A DNA stretch of 64,000 nt from assembly GCF_017307495.1 (NCBI RefSeq), contig NZ_JAFKHE010000012.1:372001-436000 (forward strand), given 5' to 3'. The position numbers were made by a program, and so were the translations under genes. A model generated the notes under the pieces. It searched no databases and was not told the DNA's origin. It saw nothing but the letters and a program-made list of their open reading frames with translations. Below are positions 1-7,619 of the stretch, one piece after another; within the stretch, counting starts at the first letter, position 1; each line of letters begins with the position of its first letter. The DNA is from Devosia sp. (lineage in GTDB: Bacteria; Pseudomonadota; Alphaproteobacteria; Rhizobiales; Devosiaceae).

Positions 1-475
1 GCAGTGGCGTGGCACCGCGGACATGGCCGCCCGCCTCGCAGCCCTGGGCGATGATGACCTGGGCCCCGGCCCGTTCCGCGTCGACTGCTTCGGCCACCGA
101 ACCTACCTGGTAGACGACGAGAATGCCCGCCTCCCGCAGCCGGCGGACGAGCCGCGTGTCGATGTCCCAGAACAGGGTCACGGCGGGCACCCGAAGCGCG
201 AGAAGCGTCTCGACCTGCCGCGCCAGCAGGTCGCTGCCTGTGGCCGCCGGTATGATGTTGACCCCGAAGCGGTCGATACCGAGCCGGCGCAGCCGCCCGA
301 CCTCAGCGGCGATCAGTTCGGGCGACTCCCGCACCATGCCGAGAAAGCCGAAGCCCCCGGCGGCGGCGACGGCGGCCACCAGTTCCGACCGCGCGACGCC
401 ACCCATGCCCGCGAGGACGATCGGCCGGCTGCAGCCGAGCATGTGGCAGAGGGGATTGTCGGCAAGGTCCTTCAC
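1..475 (-). CDS. Nitronate monooxygenase family protein (partial, C-terminus outside window)
   Basis: FMN-dependent TIM-barrel enzyme of the nitronate monooxygenase (2-nitropropane dioxygenase) family, expected to oxidise alkyl nitronates. About 158 N-terminal residues are present. Visible family features are NPLC near the start, IVLAGMGGVA, a GFGFLGM segment, FGVNIIPA and the glycine-rich QGCEAGGHVRG loop. The GTG start at 475-473 overlaps the TGA stop of the DUF488 gene (GTGA), so the two genes are probably translated together; a later ATG at 442 would cut off the conserved NPLC. The left window edge truncates the gene. Substrate not proven. Confidence 0.85.
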   Translation of the reverse strand, partial: MKDLADNPLCHMLGCSRPIVLAGMGGVARSELVAAVAAAGGFGFLGMVRESPELIAAEVGRLRRLGIDRFGVNIIPAATGSDLLARQVETLLALRVPAVTLFWDIDTRLVRRLREAGILVVYQVGSVAEAVDAERAGAQVIIAQGCEAGGHVRGATPL

Positions 476-837
476 GACTCGCTCGCCGCTCCCTCGAGCA
501 AGTCGCGCAGGACCAGTGCGTGATTGTGCTCGGTATCGCGGGCCGCGTAGACGAGTGTTACGTGATGTTCGTGTGACAGCCGACGGAGTCGCTCGAGGGC
601 CTCGTTGCCAGCGAGTTCGGCCAGGTAGCGCCGGCGGAACTCCTGCCACCGTATGGGATCGTGGTTGAACCACTTCCGGAGCGCGGGGCTGGGCGCCACA
701 TCCTTCAACCATTCGTCGATCGCCGCATGCTGCTTGTCGAGCCCCCGCGGCCACAGCCGGTCGATCAGGACACGCACGCCGTCAACGTCCGCTGGCGGGT
801 CATAGGCGCGCTTGAGTGACAGAGGTTCGACGCTCAT
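472..837 (-). CDS. DUF488 family protein
   Basis: Protein of 121 residues in the DUF488 (YeaO-like) family, whose biochemical function is unknown. Typical features are the LIDRLWPRG motif, the WLKDVAPSPALRKWF segment and a C-terminal TLVYAARD motif. The ATG at 837 is preferred because GAGGA lies nine bases upstream; an upstream in-frame start at 909 would add a 24-residue extension without conserved features. The stop overlaps the start of the nitronate monooxygenase gene. Confidence 0.85.
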   Translation of the reverse strand: MSVEPLSLKRAYDPPADVDGVRVLIDRLWPRGLDKQHAAIDEWLKDVAPSPALRKWFNHDPIRWQEFRRRYLAELAGNEALERLRRLSHEHHVTLVYAARDTEHNHALVLRDLLEGAASES

Positions 838-964
838 GCTCAGGCATCCTCGTCGGTAGCGCCCGATCCGGTCGGGTCGCTGCAACGCATCTGGCGGAGA
901 TTCGCCCAACCTCCGCCGCGGGTTCGGCTCGGCGCGTGACGGCCAGTGGTTAGGAGACTAACGA

Positions 965-989
965 CCGGCATGACTTAACGCAATGCCGG
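965..989. promoter_or_regulatory. Inverted repeat between ubiV and the DUF488 gene
   Basis: CCGGCAT (965-971) and ATGCCGG (983-989) form a 7-bp stem around 11 bases. Read on the minus strand it contains TTGCG-TTAA-GTCAT, a partial match to the NnrR-type boxes found elsewhere in this block. No T-run follows, so it could be a weak terminator of the ubi operon, a degenerate regulator site for the DUF488 operon, or neither. Confidence 0.3.
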
Positions 990-1037
990 ATAACTTGTGG
1001 CTTCATTTGCCTTGACTTCTCGACACATCGAAATGGT

Positions 1038-1940
1038 CTAGCCGGCCGGTACGTTCAGGTAGCCGGCCTGCCCGTGAATGGCGCCGTTGCTGAACGTGAC
1101 GCCAGGACACAGCTCGGCGAGCCGGCCTTGTGCCTCGGCGCCCGATAGACGCCCGGAGACGGCGGCGCGGAAGGTGTCGGCGACCGCGACCATGTCGCAG
1201 CGTTGTGGCGAGAGACGCATGGCGCCCACCCCAAGCTTCGACAGCGGCGACAGCTCGCCCAGCAGCGAGCTGTAGGTGCTCGACATGGTCTGTACGCCAT
1301 TGAGGGCGAGGAACGGCTGGCGATCGAGCGTCTCGACCAGCAGCCCGTCGGGCTCCTCGCCGCAGACGAAGCGGCAATTGTCCTTGGTCAGTCCCTTGCG
1401 ACGTGCGTGAGCGCAGCGGACGGAGATGGCCAGCGGTGCGCGGCCGAAAGCGAATACCTCGAGCTCGACGTCCGGCACCGCGGCCGCGATGCCGGCTATC
1501 GAGGCGGCCGGCAATTCAGGTGGCAGGCAGATGCTTGCCGCGCCTCGCCAGGCCAGCACCTTTGCCGTCGCCGCATTGTAGACGTTGACGAAAGGGCCGA
1601 TGGCGTGCCGCCGTCCGGCGACGGTGTGGTGCGCGGCGATGTCGTTCGCCTCGATCTCCACATCGTCCCTTTGGGTGAGATCGTGCGTGCTGCGCTGCTC
1701 GCGGCTGAGGGTGATAAGCGCCAGCGAGGCGAGACGCACCGCCTTGCCGGCGCGGCGCAGGCGTTCGACCATCGCCGGCAGATGTTGTTCATGGAAGTGG
1801 CGACGCTTGGAGCAGACGACCTCTCCGAGCACGACGGTGTTGACGTCGGCCTCGTCGGCGATGCGCCGGTAGAAGTCGAGCCAGGTGTCGGTGTCCCACA
1901 GATAAAGGACGGGACCCAGGGTGAGCCGCATCATCGCCAT
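1038..1940 (-). CDS. ubiV: O2-independent ubiquinone biosynthesis protein UbiV
   Basis: U32-peptidase-family protein of 300 residues. In E. coli UbiV works with UbiU as a 4Fe-4S heterodimer that supports ubiquinone ring hydroxylation without oxygen. The four cluster cysteines are visible as Cys43, Cys176, Cys189 and Cys193, with the 13- and 4-residue spacing of E. coli UbiV. The gene overlaps the end of ubiU by ten bases, as expected for partners. M1 is used, but M3 or M4 are possible starts. Confidence 0.93.
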   Translation of the reverse strand: MAMMRLTLGPVLYLWDTDTWLDFYRRIADEADVNTVVLGEVVCSKRRHFHEQHLPAMVERLRRAGKAVRLASLALITLSREQRSTHDLTQRDDVEIEANDIAAHHTVAGRRHAIGPFVNVYNAATAKVLAWRGAASICLPPELPAASIAGIAAAVPDVELEVFAFGRAPLAISVRCAHARRKGLTKDNCRFVCGEEPDGLLVETLDRQPFLALNGVQTMSSTYSSLLGELSPLSKLGVGAMRLSPQRCDMVAVADTFRAAVSGRLSGAEAQGRLAELCPGVTFSNGAIHGQAGYLNVPAG

Positions 1941-2899
1941 CCCTTGTTGTAGGGGCCCGCAGTGGTCCGCAGTCCCTCGCTCATCGTCGAGAGGTCGGCG
2001 GCATCGGCTGTCGCGACGCCATCGAGGGCGCGTCGGAACTCTACCACCACCTTGGCCACATAGGCGCGACCGCGCTGCCGGCCCTCGATCTTCAGGGCGC
2101 TGACGCCTGCAGCAGCCAGCTCACCGAGGTGCTGGGTCACATCGAGGCTCACCGGATCCTCGAACAGATAGCCTGGCTCCCCATTTACGGCGAACCGACC
2201 CTTGCAGATGGTCGGATAGCCGGCCGGCTCGCCGGCCGGGAAGCGGTTGATTGTAAAGGCGCCGAGTTCGGACACTGTCTCGCCGCGATCCTCGTGATAC
2301 CGGACGTGGCTGGCCGGCGAACACACCCCATGCATGTTGGGCGATCGGCCTGTGGCGTATGACGAGAGCGAGCAGCGCCCCTCCTCCATCACGCACAGGC
2401 CGCCGAAAACGAAGACCTCGGTTTCGCAGCTCACGGCTCGCGTCAGCGCCGCGACTTCGGCGATCGACAGGACGCGCGGCAACACCACCCGCTTCACGCC
2501 AAAGGCCTCGACATAGAATGCGATACTGTCAGAGTTGGCCGCCCCCGCCTGCACGGACAAATGCCGGCGCTTTTCGGGCCAGCGCTCGGCCGCATAGCCG
2601 AGCAGTCCGATGTCGGCGAGGATCAGCGCGTCGGCGCCCAGGCTGGCGGCGTCGTCCACCGCGCTGGTCCACAGCCTCTCGTTACCCTGGCGCATGAAGG
2701 TGTTGATGGCGACCAGCGTCCTGACGCCTCGGGGGCGGGCGTAGGCGATTGCGGCGCCGAGCTCGTCGCGCGTCAGGTTGAGGCCGGGGAAGTTGCGGGC
2801 GTTGGTCTCGTCGCGGAAGCCGCAGTAGACCGCATCGGCGCCCGCATCGACGGCGTCCCGAAAGGCGGCAAGCGTACCGGCGGGGCAGATGAGCTCCAT
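1931..2899 (-). CDS. ubiU: O2-independent ubiquinone biosynthesis protein UbiU
   Basis: U32-family protein of 322 residues, the second subunit of the UbiU-UbiV iron-sulphur complex. Cys169, Cys176, Cys193 and Cys232 have the same numbering as the four cluster ligands of E. coli UbiU. The N-terminal MELICPAGTLAAF and the YCGFRDETNARNF motif are typical. The ATG shares one base with the ubiT stop (TGATG), giving a tightly coupled ubiT-ubiU-ubiV operon. Confidence 0.95.
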   Translation of the reverse strand: MELICPAGTLAAFRDAVDAGADAVYCGFRDETNARNFPGLNLTRDELGAAIAYARPRGVRTLVAINTFMRQGNERLWTSAVDDAASLGADALILADIGLLGYAAERWPEKRRHLSVQAGAANSDSIAFYVEAFGVKRVVLPRVLSIAEVAALTRAVSCETEVFVFGGLCVMEEGRCSLSSYATGRSPNMHGVCSPASHVRYHEDRGETVSELGAFTINRFPAGEPAGYPTICKGRFAVNGEPGYLFEDPVSLDVTQHLGELAAAGVSALKIEGRQRGRAYVAKVVVEFRRALDGVATADAADLSTMSEGLRTTAGPYNKGWR

Positions 2900-3393
2900 C
2901 AGACGATGTCCGCCAGCAGCCGGTCACGGGCGATAGCGAGCAGCTTCCCGATCGCCGGACGCGCAGGGCCGCTGCGCGGCGCAAGGATCTGCGGCAGGTC
3001 GAGCCTTGTGTCGTCGAGCGCATTGCGCAGCGCCAGCGCCGCTTCCATGTCGCCTTCGATGCGGAGCCGGCGCGAGAAGAACTCGGTATCGCCATCGACC
3101 CTGCCCTCGGCGAGCGCGAGCATCACCAGCAGTGGACCGCTGATGGTGACATCGTTGCGCAGGAAGCGGCCGCGGCGGCGTACGGAAACCGATCTGGCTG
3201 CCGGGCGGACGCCGAAGGCAAAGGGGAGTTCCTCGGGCTCGAACACGAACTGGCTGGTGCCGTATTGGCCCAGCCGGTCGAACAGGCCGGGATGGGCACC
3301 CAGGACACGTCGCAGCAGGCGCGTCGCCAGCAGCTCAACCGCCGGTATGGGCAGCCGGCCGGCGACAAGAAGAGGCAGGGTGATGAAGGCCAT
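2899..3393 (-). CDS. ubiT: SCP2-domain ubiquinone biosynthesis protein UbiT
   Basis: Protein of about 164 residues with an SCP2 sterol-carrier-like lipid-binding domain. UbiT is the accessory factor of O2-independent ubiquinone synthesis and is thought to bind the prenylated intermediate. Identification rests on size, an SCP2-like core (LPFAFGV, then a FLRNDVTISGPLLVMLAL helix) and its place upstream of ubiU and ubiV. The ATG at 3393 gives the usual length; an upstream start at 3495 would run into the ubiD promoter region. A regulator box lies 68 bp upstream. Confidence 0.85.
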   Translation of the reverse strand: MAFITLPLLVAGRLPIPAVELLATRLLRRVLGAHPGLFDRLGQYGTSQFVFEPEELPFAFGVRPAARSVSVRRRGRFLRNDVTISGPLLVMLALAEGRVDGDTEFFSRRLRIEGDMEAALALRNALDDTRLDLPQILAPRSGPARPAIGKLLAIARDRLLADIV

Positions 3394-3453
3394 GGCGTTG
3401 CACTCGCGCGAGCTAAGTCGGGTGCAGGCTAGAGCTTGGGCCGGCCACGTTCC

Positions 3454-3467
3454 TTGCGCCAGGACAA
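3454..3467. promoter_or_regulatory. NnrR/FNR-type box between ubiT and ubiD
   Basis: TTGCG-CCAG-GACAA differs in one position from the TTGCG-N4-CACAA site reported for NnrR of Rhodobacter. Its centre is 58 bp from the ubiD start and 68 bp from the ubiT start, suitable for activation centred near -41.5 on both sides. The same motif occurs in the other two divergent promoter regions of this block. Confidence 0.6.
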
Positions 3468-3518
3468 GGACGGCCGCGACGACATCGGCCAACACTGCGC
3501 GACCAAGCGGAGGCGTAT

Positions 3519-5000
3519 GTGCCGGCTGACCTGCAGAACTTCGTGGCCCGCCTCGACCGCCTGGGGCTGGTCAAGACCATTACCCGCCCGGTTTCGCTGG
3601 TGCACGAAATGACGGAAATCCACCGTCGTGTGCTCGCGGCGGGAGGCCCCGCCCTGCTCTTCACCGCGCCGGTGCTGGCAGATGGTTCGGTGAGCCGGAT
3701 GCCGGTGCTTGCCAACCTGTTCGGCACTCGCGAGCGGATAGCGCTGGGGCTGGGGCAGCACGGAGCGGACCTGGCCGGGCTTGGCGCTCTCCTTGCCGAG
3801 TTGCGGCAGCCCACGCCCCCGCGCGACCTTGCCGGCCTCGGCCGATCGGTACCGCTGCTCCAGGCTGCGCTCAACCTGGGAACGCGATTGGTGCACCGCC
3901 CGTCGGTGCAGGCAGAGGTGGCCCTGGGCGAGGCGATCGATCTCACACGGCTGCCGATCCAGTGGTGCTGGCCGGGCGAGCCTGCGCCGCTGATCACCTG
4001 GCCGCTGGTGGTGACCTGCTCGCCCGACGATCCGTCCGACATCAACGTCGGCATCTATCGACTGCAGCTGCTCGGCCGCAACCGGCTGATCGTGCGCTGG
4101 CTGGCACAGCGCGGCGGGGCCGGGCACCATCGTGCGTGGCGGCAGCACGGGAGGGACATGCCGATCGCAATCGCCATCGGTGCCGACCCCGCGCTGGTTC
4201 TGGCGGCCGTCATGCCGTTGCCGGAGGGGATGAGCGAACTGGACTTTGCCGGCGTGTTGCGCGGACAGCGGACGCGCGTCGGCCGCGGCCGGACGGTCGA
4301 CCTCCCCATCCCCGCCGATGCCGAGATCGTCATCGAAGGCACCGTTTCGGCCGAGGAAACGGCCGAGGAAGGGCCGTATGGCGACCATACCGGCTACTAC
4401 AATGCAGTGGAGCGGTTTCCCGTCGTGTCAGTCTCGGCGGTCACCATGCGGCGAAACCCGATCTACCTCTCCACGTTCACCGGTCGACCGCCGGACGAGC
4501 CCTCGGTGCTCGGGGAAGCAATGACGGAGATTTTCGCCCCGATCGTGAGGGCGCAGTTCCCGGAAATCCGCGACATCCACCTGCCCCCCGAAGCCTGCTC
4601 GTATCGCGCCATCGTGGTGGCGATCGACAAGCGCTACCCCGGGCAGGCGCGGCGGCTCATGCTGGGCCTGTGGTCGATGCTGCCGCAGTTCACCTATGCC
4701 AAGCTCATCATCGTGGTCGACCCCGACATCGACGTACGTCGCTGGAGCGATGTTATCTGGGCGCTGTCCACCCGTTTCGACGCCTCGCGCGACCTGGTCA
4801 GGATAGACGATACGCCGATCGACTATCTCGACTTCGCCTCGCCCCAACCCGGGCTTGGCGGCAAGCTGGGGCTGGACGCCACCAACAAGATCGGCCCGGA
4901 GACGACGCGAGAGTGGGGACGGCCGCTCGCCATGCCGGACGAGCTGGTGGCGCGGGTCGACGGGTTCTGGAACGAACTGGGACTGGGAGGAGCGCCGTGA
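3519..5000 (+). CDS. ubiD: UbiD family decarboxylase
   Basis: Prenylated-FMN-dependent decarboxylase of 493 residues, close to the 497 of E. coli UbiD. UbiD removes the carboxyl group of 3-polyprenyl-4-hydroxybenzoate in ubiquinone synthesis. Characteristic segments include EEGPYGDHTGYYN near residues 283-300, the RKDP-like MRRNPIYLSTFTGRPPDEP region and a C-terminal KLGLDATNK motif. The GTG start has GGAG six bases upstream. The stop overlaps the ubiX start (GTGA). Some UbiD relatives act on other aromatic acids, but here the context is ubiquinone. Confidence 0.9.
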   Translation: MPADLQNFVARLDRLGLVKTITRPVSLVHEMTEIHRRVLAAGGPALLFTAPVLADGSVSRMPVLANLFGTRERIALGLGQHGADLAGLGALLAELRQPTPPRDLAGLGRSVPLLQAALNLGTRLVHRPSVQAEVALGEAIDLTRLPIQWCWPGEPAPLITWPLVVTCSPDDPSDINVGIYRLQLLGRNRLIVRWLAQRGGAGHHRAWRQHGRDMPIAIAIGADPALVLAAVMPLPEGMSELDFAGVLRGQRTRVGRGRTVDLPIPADAEIVIEGTVSAEETAEEGPYGDHTGYYNAVERFPVVSVSAVTMRRNPIYLSTFTGRPPDEPSVLGEAMTEIFAPIVRAQFPEIRDIHLPPEACSYRAIVVAIDKRYPGQARRLMLGLWSMLPQFTYAKLIIVVDPDIDVRRWSDVIWALSTRFDASRDLVRIDDTPIDYLDFASPQPGLGGKLGLDATNKIGPETTREWGRPLAMPDELVARVDGFWNELGLGGAP

Positions 5001-5590
5001 GCCACCGCATCGTGGTCGGAATCTCCGGGGCGTCGGGGGCGGCGCTCGGGATCCGCGTGCTCGAACGGCTGGCGGAGATCGAGTGCGTCGAGACCCACCT
5101 GGTCATCAGCCGGTCGGCCGAACTTACACTTGCCCATGAGGTTGCGGCTGATGCAGCGGAACGAGTGCGGGCGCTTGCCGACGTGACCTACCCCAGCGAA
5201 GCAGTCGGCGCGGCGATCGCCAGCGGCTCGTTTCGCACGGCGGGGATGATCGTGGCACCGTGCTCCATGCGGAGCCTCTCGGCCATTGCGCACAGCCTCT
5301 CGGACAACCTGCTGATCAGGGCTGCGGACGTGCAGCTCAAGGAGCGGCGGCGGTTGGTATTGGTGGTGCGCGAGACGCCGCTGCACCTCGGGCATCTGCG
5401 GGCGATGGTCGCGGCGACCGAGATGGGAGCGATCATTGCCCCGCCGGTTCCGGCCTTCTATCGCCGCCCGGCCAGCCTCGCGGCAGTGATCGACGACTGC
5501 GCCGGACGTGCCATCGACCTGCTGGGGCTTGGCATCGGACCACAGGCGGACGGCTGGACCGGCGATCTGGCAGATCGGCCAAAGCGTTAG
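4997..5590 (+). CDS. ubiX: Flavin prenyltransferase UbiX
   Basis: Protein of 197 residues that makes the prenylated FMN cofactor used by UbiD. The N-terminal VVGISGASGAALGIRVLE motif is the FMN site; the APCSMRSLSAIAHSLSDNLL and LVVRETPLHLGHLRAM segments are typical of the family. It starts with GTG at 4997 overlapping the ubiD stop by four bases, so enzyme and cofactor maker are translationally coupled. Confidence 0.95.
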   Translation: MSHRIVVGISGASGAALGIRVLERLAEIECVETHLVISRSAELTLAHEVAADAAERVRALADVTYPSEAVGAAIASGSFRTAGMIVAPCSMRSLSAIAHSLSDNLLIRAADVQLKERRRLVLVVRETPLHLGHLRAMVAATEMGAIIAPPVPAFYRRPASLAAVIDDCAGRAIDLLGLGIGPQADGWTGDLADRPKR

Positions 5591-5733
5591 CAGCTACGGC
5601 GAGCGCCGACACCAGCGAGAGCAGGACGCCCGTCACATCGCCCTGGGCGAGGACCGAGGCCAGGCTTGCAGCGCCGACGGCCCGGCACCGACCAAGGGCC
5701 GGCCGGGCAGCCTCGGCAGTCTTCCGGCTGCGA

Positions 5734-5985
5734 TCAGGCAACCAGGCGGGCGATGCGGACCTGCCAGAGGTCCGGTCCGCTCTGCTCGTATATCCACTCG
5801 AAGATGCCGGGATACTCGGCGCTGAACTGATAATACAGCGGCTTCGGGTCATGATCGTTGAGGAGGACGAAGGACTCGCCGCCGCCGAGGTTCTCGAAGG
5901 TGTTGAAGATCATCGGGTGACGCAGGCGTGGCGCAATCGTGCGCACGTCGATGGTCGTGTCGGTGGATTGGCAGTCGCTGCACAT
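5734..5985 (-). CDS. DUF2249 domain protein
   Basis: Protein of 83 residues made almost entirely of a DUF2249 domain. Recognisable are DVRTIAPRLRHP, the LNDHDPKPLYYQF motif and the FEWIYEQSGPDLWQVRI end. Function is unknown; such proteins are common beside nitrite/NO reductase and other anaerobic genes. The start codon shares one base with the stop of the DUF59 gene (TGATG), so both form an operon. Confidence 0.88.
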   Translation of the reverse strand: MCSDCQSTDTTIDVRTIAPRLRHPMIFNTFENLGGGESFVLLNDHDPKPLYYQFSAEYPGIFEWIYEQSGPDLWQVRIARLVA

Positions 5986-6320
5986 CAGGTAAGCGTCCTT
6001 GTTCGCGTGCGGCCGAGCAGTTCGTAGCCGCGATCGGTGATGCGGTCTGGCGTCCAGGGCGGATGCCAGATCAGTCGGATGTCCATCCGGGTAACCTCGG
6101 GATAGCTTTGCGCGATCTTCTTCCTGACCTCGGCCAGCACCATCTCGCCGAGCGGGCAGGCACGGCTGGTGAGCGTCAGCCGGACCATAACCGCCTCCGA
6201 ACTGCGCTGTGCGCGGGTGACGAGACCCAGATCGACGACGTTGAGGCCGATCTCGGGATCAAGTACCTCGCGGAGGCAATCGCTGAGGCCCGCATCGAGC
6301 TGGTCATTCTGGAGGGGCAT
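5985..6320 (-). CDS. DUF59 / MIP18-family metal-sulphur cluster assembly protein
   Basis: Small DUF59 protein (111 residues from the ATG at 6320; an in-frame GTG at 6344 would add eight). The LREVLDPEIGLNVVDLGLV motif and the conserved cysteine in TSRACPLGEMVL are hallmarks of the PaaD/SufT/MIP18 family, which helps insert Fe-S clusters. ATG 6320 is preferred because it lies 60 bp from the regulator box at 6374, like its neighbours. It could serve the Fe-S proteins UbiU and UbiV; that link is inference. Confidence 0.85.
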   Translation of the reverse strand: MPLQNDQLDAGLSDCLREVLDPEIGLNVVDLGLVTRAQRSSEAVMVRLTLTSRACPLGEMVLAEVRKKIAQSYPEVTRMDIRLIWHPPWTPDRITDRGYELLGRTRTRTLT

Positions 6321-6373
6321 GTGGCTACCCGGATGGAACGACACCTACGCTACTCGACGCGCATGCCACCTCT

Positions 6374-6387
6374 TTGCGCTGGCACAA
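6374..6387. promoter_or_regulatory. NnrR-type box upstream of the DUF59 operon and the regulator gene
   Basis: TTGCG-CTGG-CACAA is an exact match to the TTGCG-N4-CACAA consensus known for NnrR of Rhodobacter. Its centre lies 60 bp upstream of the DUF59 ATG on the minus strand and about 200 bp upstream of the Crp/Fnr gene on the plus strand. Confidence 0.65.
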
Positions 6388-6581
6388 ACTCGGTCGGCAT
6401 TGGCGGGCGCGTTCACCGCAACTGGGCGCGCAGTCGCCCAGCTTGAACGCTCTAATGCGCGCTGCCGCGCCCACCCACGACACATAGCCCGACAGTTCCC
6501 CGAGGATGCGTCACCCCGGCGGTTGCAGCAGGCAGCGTGACGCAGTTAGGGTGCCCTGCCCTTAAACCGGGGAAGCGCCGC

Positions 6582-7292
6582 TTGAGCACGACCATCGACC
6601 GTAGCGTCGTCAGAACCATTCCGCTGTTCGAGCGCATGACCGATGCCGAACTCGATGACGTGCTGTCACAGGCGGCAAGCCGGCGTCACCAGGCGGGCAC
6701 CGCGGTGTTCGAGCAGGGCCAGTCGGCCGATCATTTCTTCGTCTTGCTGCACGGTCGCCTGCGCGTGACGCAGGTGACGGCAGAGGGGCAGCAGATGGTG
6801 GTCCGCATGGTCAATCCCGGAGACCTGTTCGGAATCGCCCGTGCGCTGCGCCGGCCCGACTATCCTGGCACCTCCACTGCCGTGGTTGAGAGCATCACGC
6901 TCGCCTGGCCCATGACCGCCTGGGACGGCATGCTCGAGCAACACCCGGCCCTCGCCGTAAATGCGATGCAAACGGTGGGGGCGCGCCTGCAGGACGCACA
7001 TGCCCGCATGCGCGAGCTTTCTACCGAGGAGGTGGAGCGGCGTGTAGCGCACACGGTGCTTCGGCTCGCCAACCAGTCGGGCAAGAAGGAGGCCGCCGGC
7101 ATCCGCATCGACTTCCCCGTTTCCAAACAGGACATCGCCGAGATGGCCGGTACGACGCTCCACACCGTTTCGCGCATTCTCAGCGCCTGGGAAGACGCCG
7201 GACTGGTGGAGGGCGGAAGGCAGAAGCTGCTGATAAGAGACCCGCACCAGCTCGTGCTGATCGGCGACGGGCACGTGCCGGGCCTGCTGTAA
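6582..7292 (+). CDS. Crp/Fnr family transcriptional regulator (Nnr/Dnr-like)
   Basis: Regulator of 236 residues with an N-terminal cyclic-nucleotide-binding fold (VFEQGQSADHFFVLLHGRLRV) and a C-terminal winged helix (KQDIAEMAGTTLHTVSRILSAWEDAGLV). It has no cysteine, so it cannot hold an FNR-type Fe-S cluster; NO-sensing haem regulators of the Nnr/Dnr group also lack one. TTG at 6582 is chosen because GGGGAAG precedes it and the protein then begins like its relatives. The alternative GTG at 6537 lies inside an inverted repeat (6508-6514 with 6537-6543). It is the probable reader of the three NnrR-type boxes. Confidence 0.85.
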   Translation: MSTTIDRSVVRTIPLFERMTDAELDDVLSQAASRRHQAGTAVFEQGQSADHFFVLLHGRLRVTQVTAEGQQMVVRMVNPGDLFGIARALRRPDYPGTSTAVVESITLAWPMTAWDGMLEQHPALAVNAMQTVGARLQDAHARMRELSTEEVERRVAHTVLRLANQSGKKEAAGIRIDFPVSKQDIAEMAGTTLHTVSRILSAWEDAGLVEGGRQKLLIRDPHQLVLIGDGHVPGLL

Positions 7293-7497
7293 TCGACTCG
7301 TCGATGGCCAGGGCCACTTCGCGTTCCAGCGTGTTGAGCGGAATGCCGTGCTCCTCGGCCGAGTCGGCCAGCGTGTGGAAGACGCCGATCGGACAGCCGA
7401 TGCAGTGCATGCGGAAGTCGATGAAGACGCCGATCGTCGTCGGCCAGCGTTCCATGATCTCGCTGACGCACAAGTCGGAGAACTGCTCGTAGCGCAT
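7180..7497 (-). CDS. DUF1858 domain protein
   Basis: Protein of 105 residues. The first 75 or so are a DUF1858 domain with WPTTIGVFIDFRMHCIGCPIG and its CxxC motif (Cys-Ile-Gly-Cys), followed by FHTLADSAEEHGI. Function is unknown; the domain is frequent near denitrification and hybrid-cluster genes and may bind a metal or NO. GGGAGG precedes the ATG. The last 37 codons are antisense to the end of the Crp/Fnr gene, giving a low-complexity Arg/Pro tail that is probably not functional. Confidence 0.82.
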   Translation of the reverse strand: MRYEQFSDLCVSEIMERWPTTIGVFIDFRMHCIGCPIGVFHTLADSAEEHGIPLNTLEREVALAIDESITAGPARARRRSARAGAGLLSAASAFRPPPVRRLPRR

Positions 7498-7554
7498 CGC
7501 TGCGTCCTCCCGCCTTTCCAGACCCGCAGGCTAGCACGGGCCGGCGATCGGTCA

Positions 7555-7568
7555 TTGCGCTGCCGCAA
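7555..7568. promoter_or_regulatory. NnrR-type box between the DUF1858 gene and nnrS
   Basis: TTGCG-CTGC-CGCAA is a perfect palindrome and differs in one base from the NnrR consensus TTGCG-N4-CACAA. Its centre is 58 bp from the nnrS start and 64 bp from the DUF1858 start, the same geometry as the ubiT/ubiD box. Confidence 0.65.
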
Positions 7569-7619
7569 AGACAGATCGGGCGGCCGCTGCGACAAGGCGG
7601 GTACGCAGGAGACACGCAG

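Noticed and set aside
23..668. Two plus-strand open frames over the left edge
   Set aside because: Both are antisense to the nitronate monooxygenase and DUF488 genes, whose translations match known families; the plus frames have Arg/Pro-rich, non-protein-like composition.
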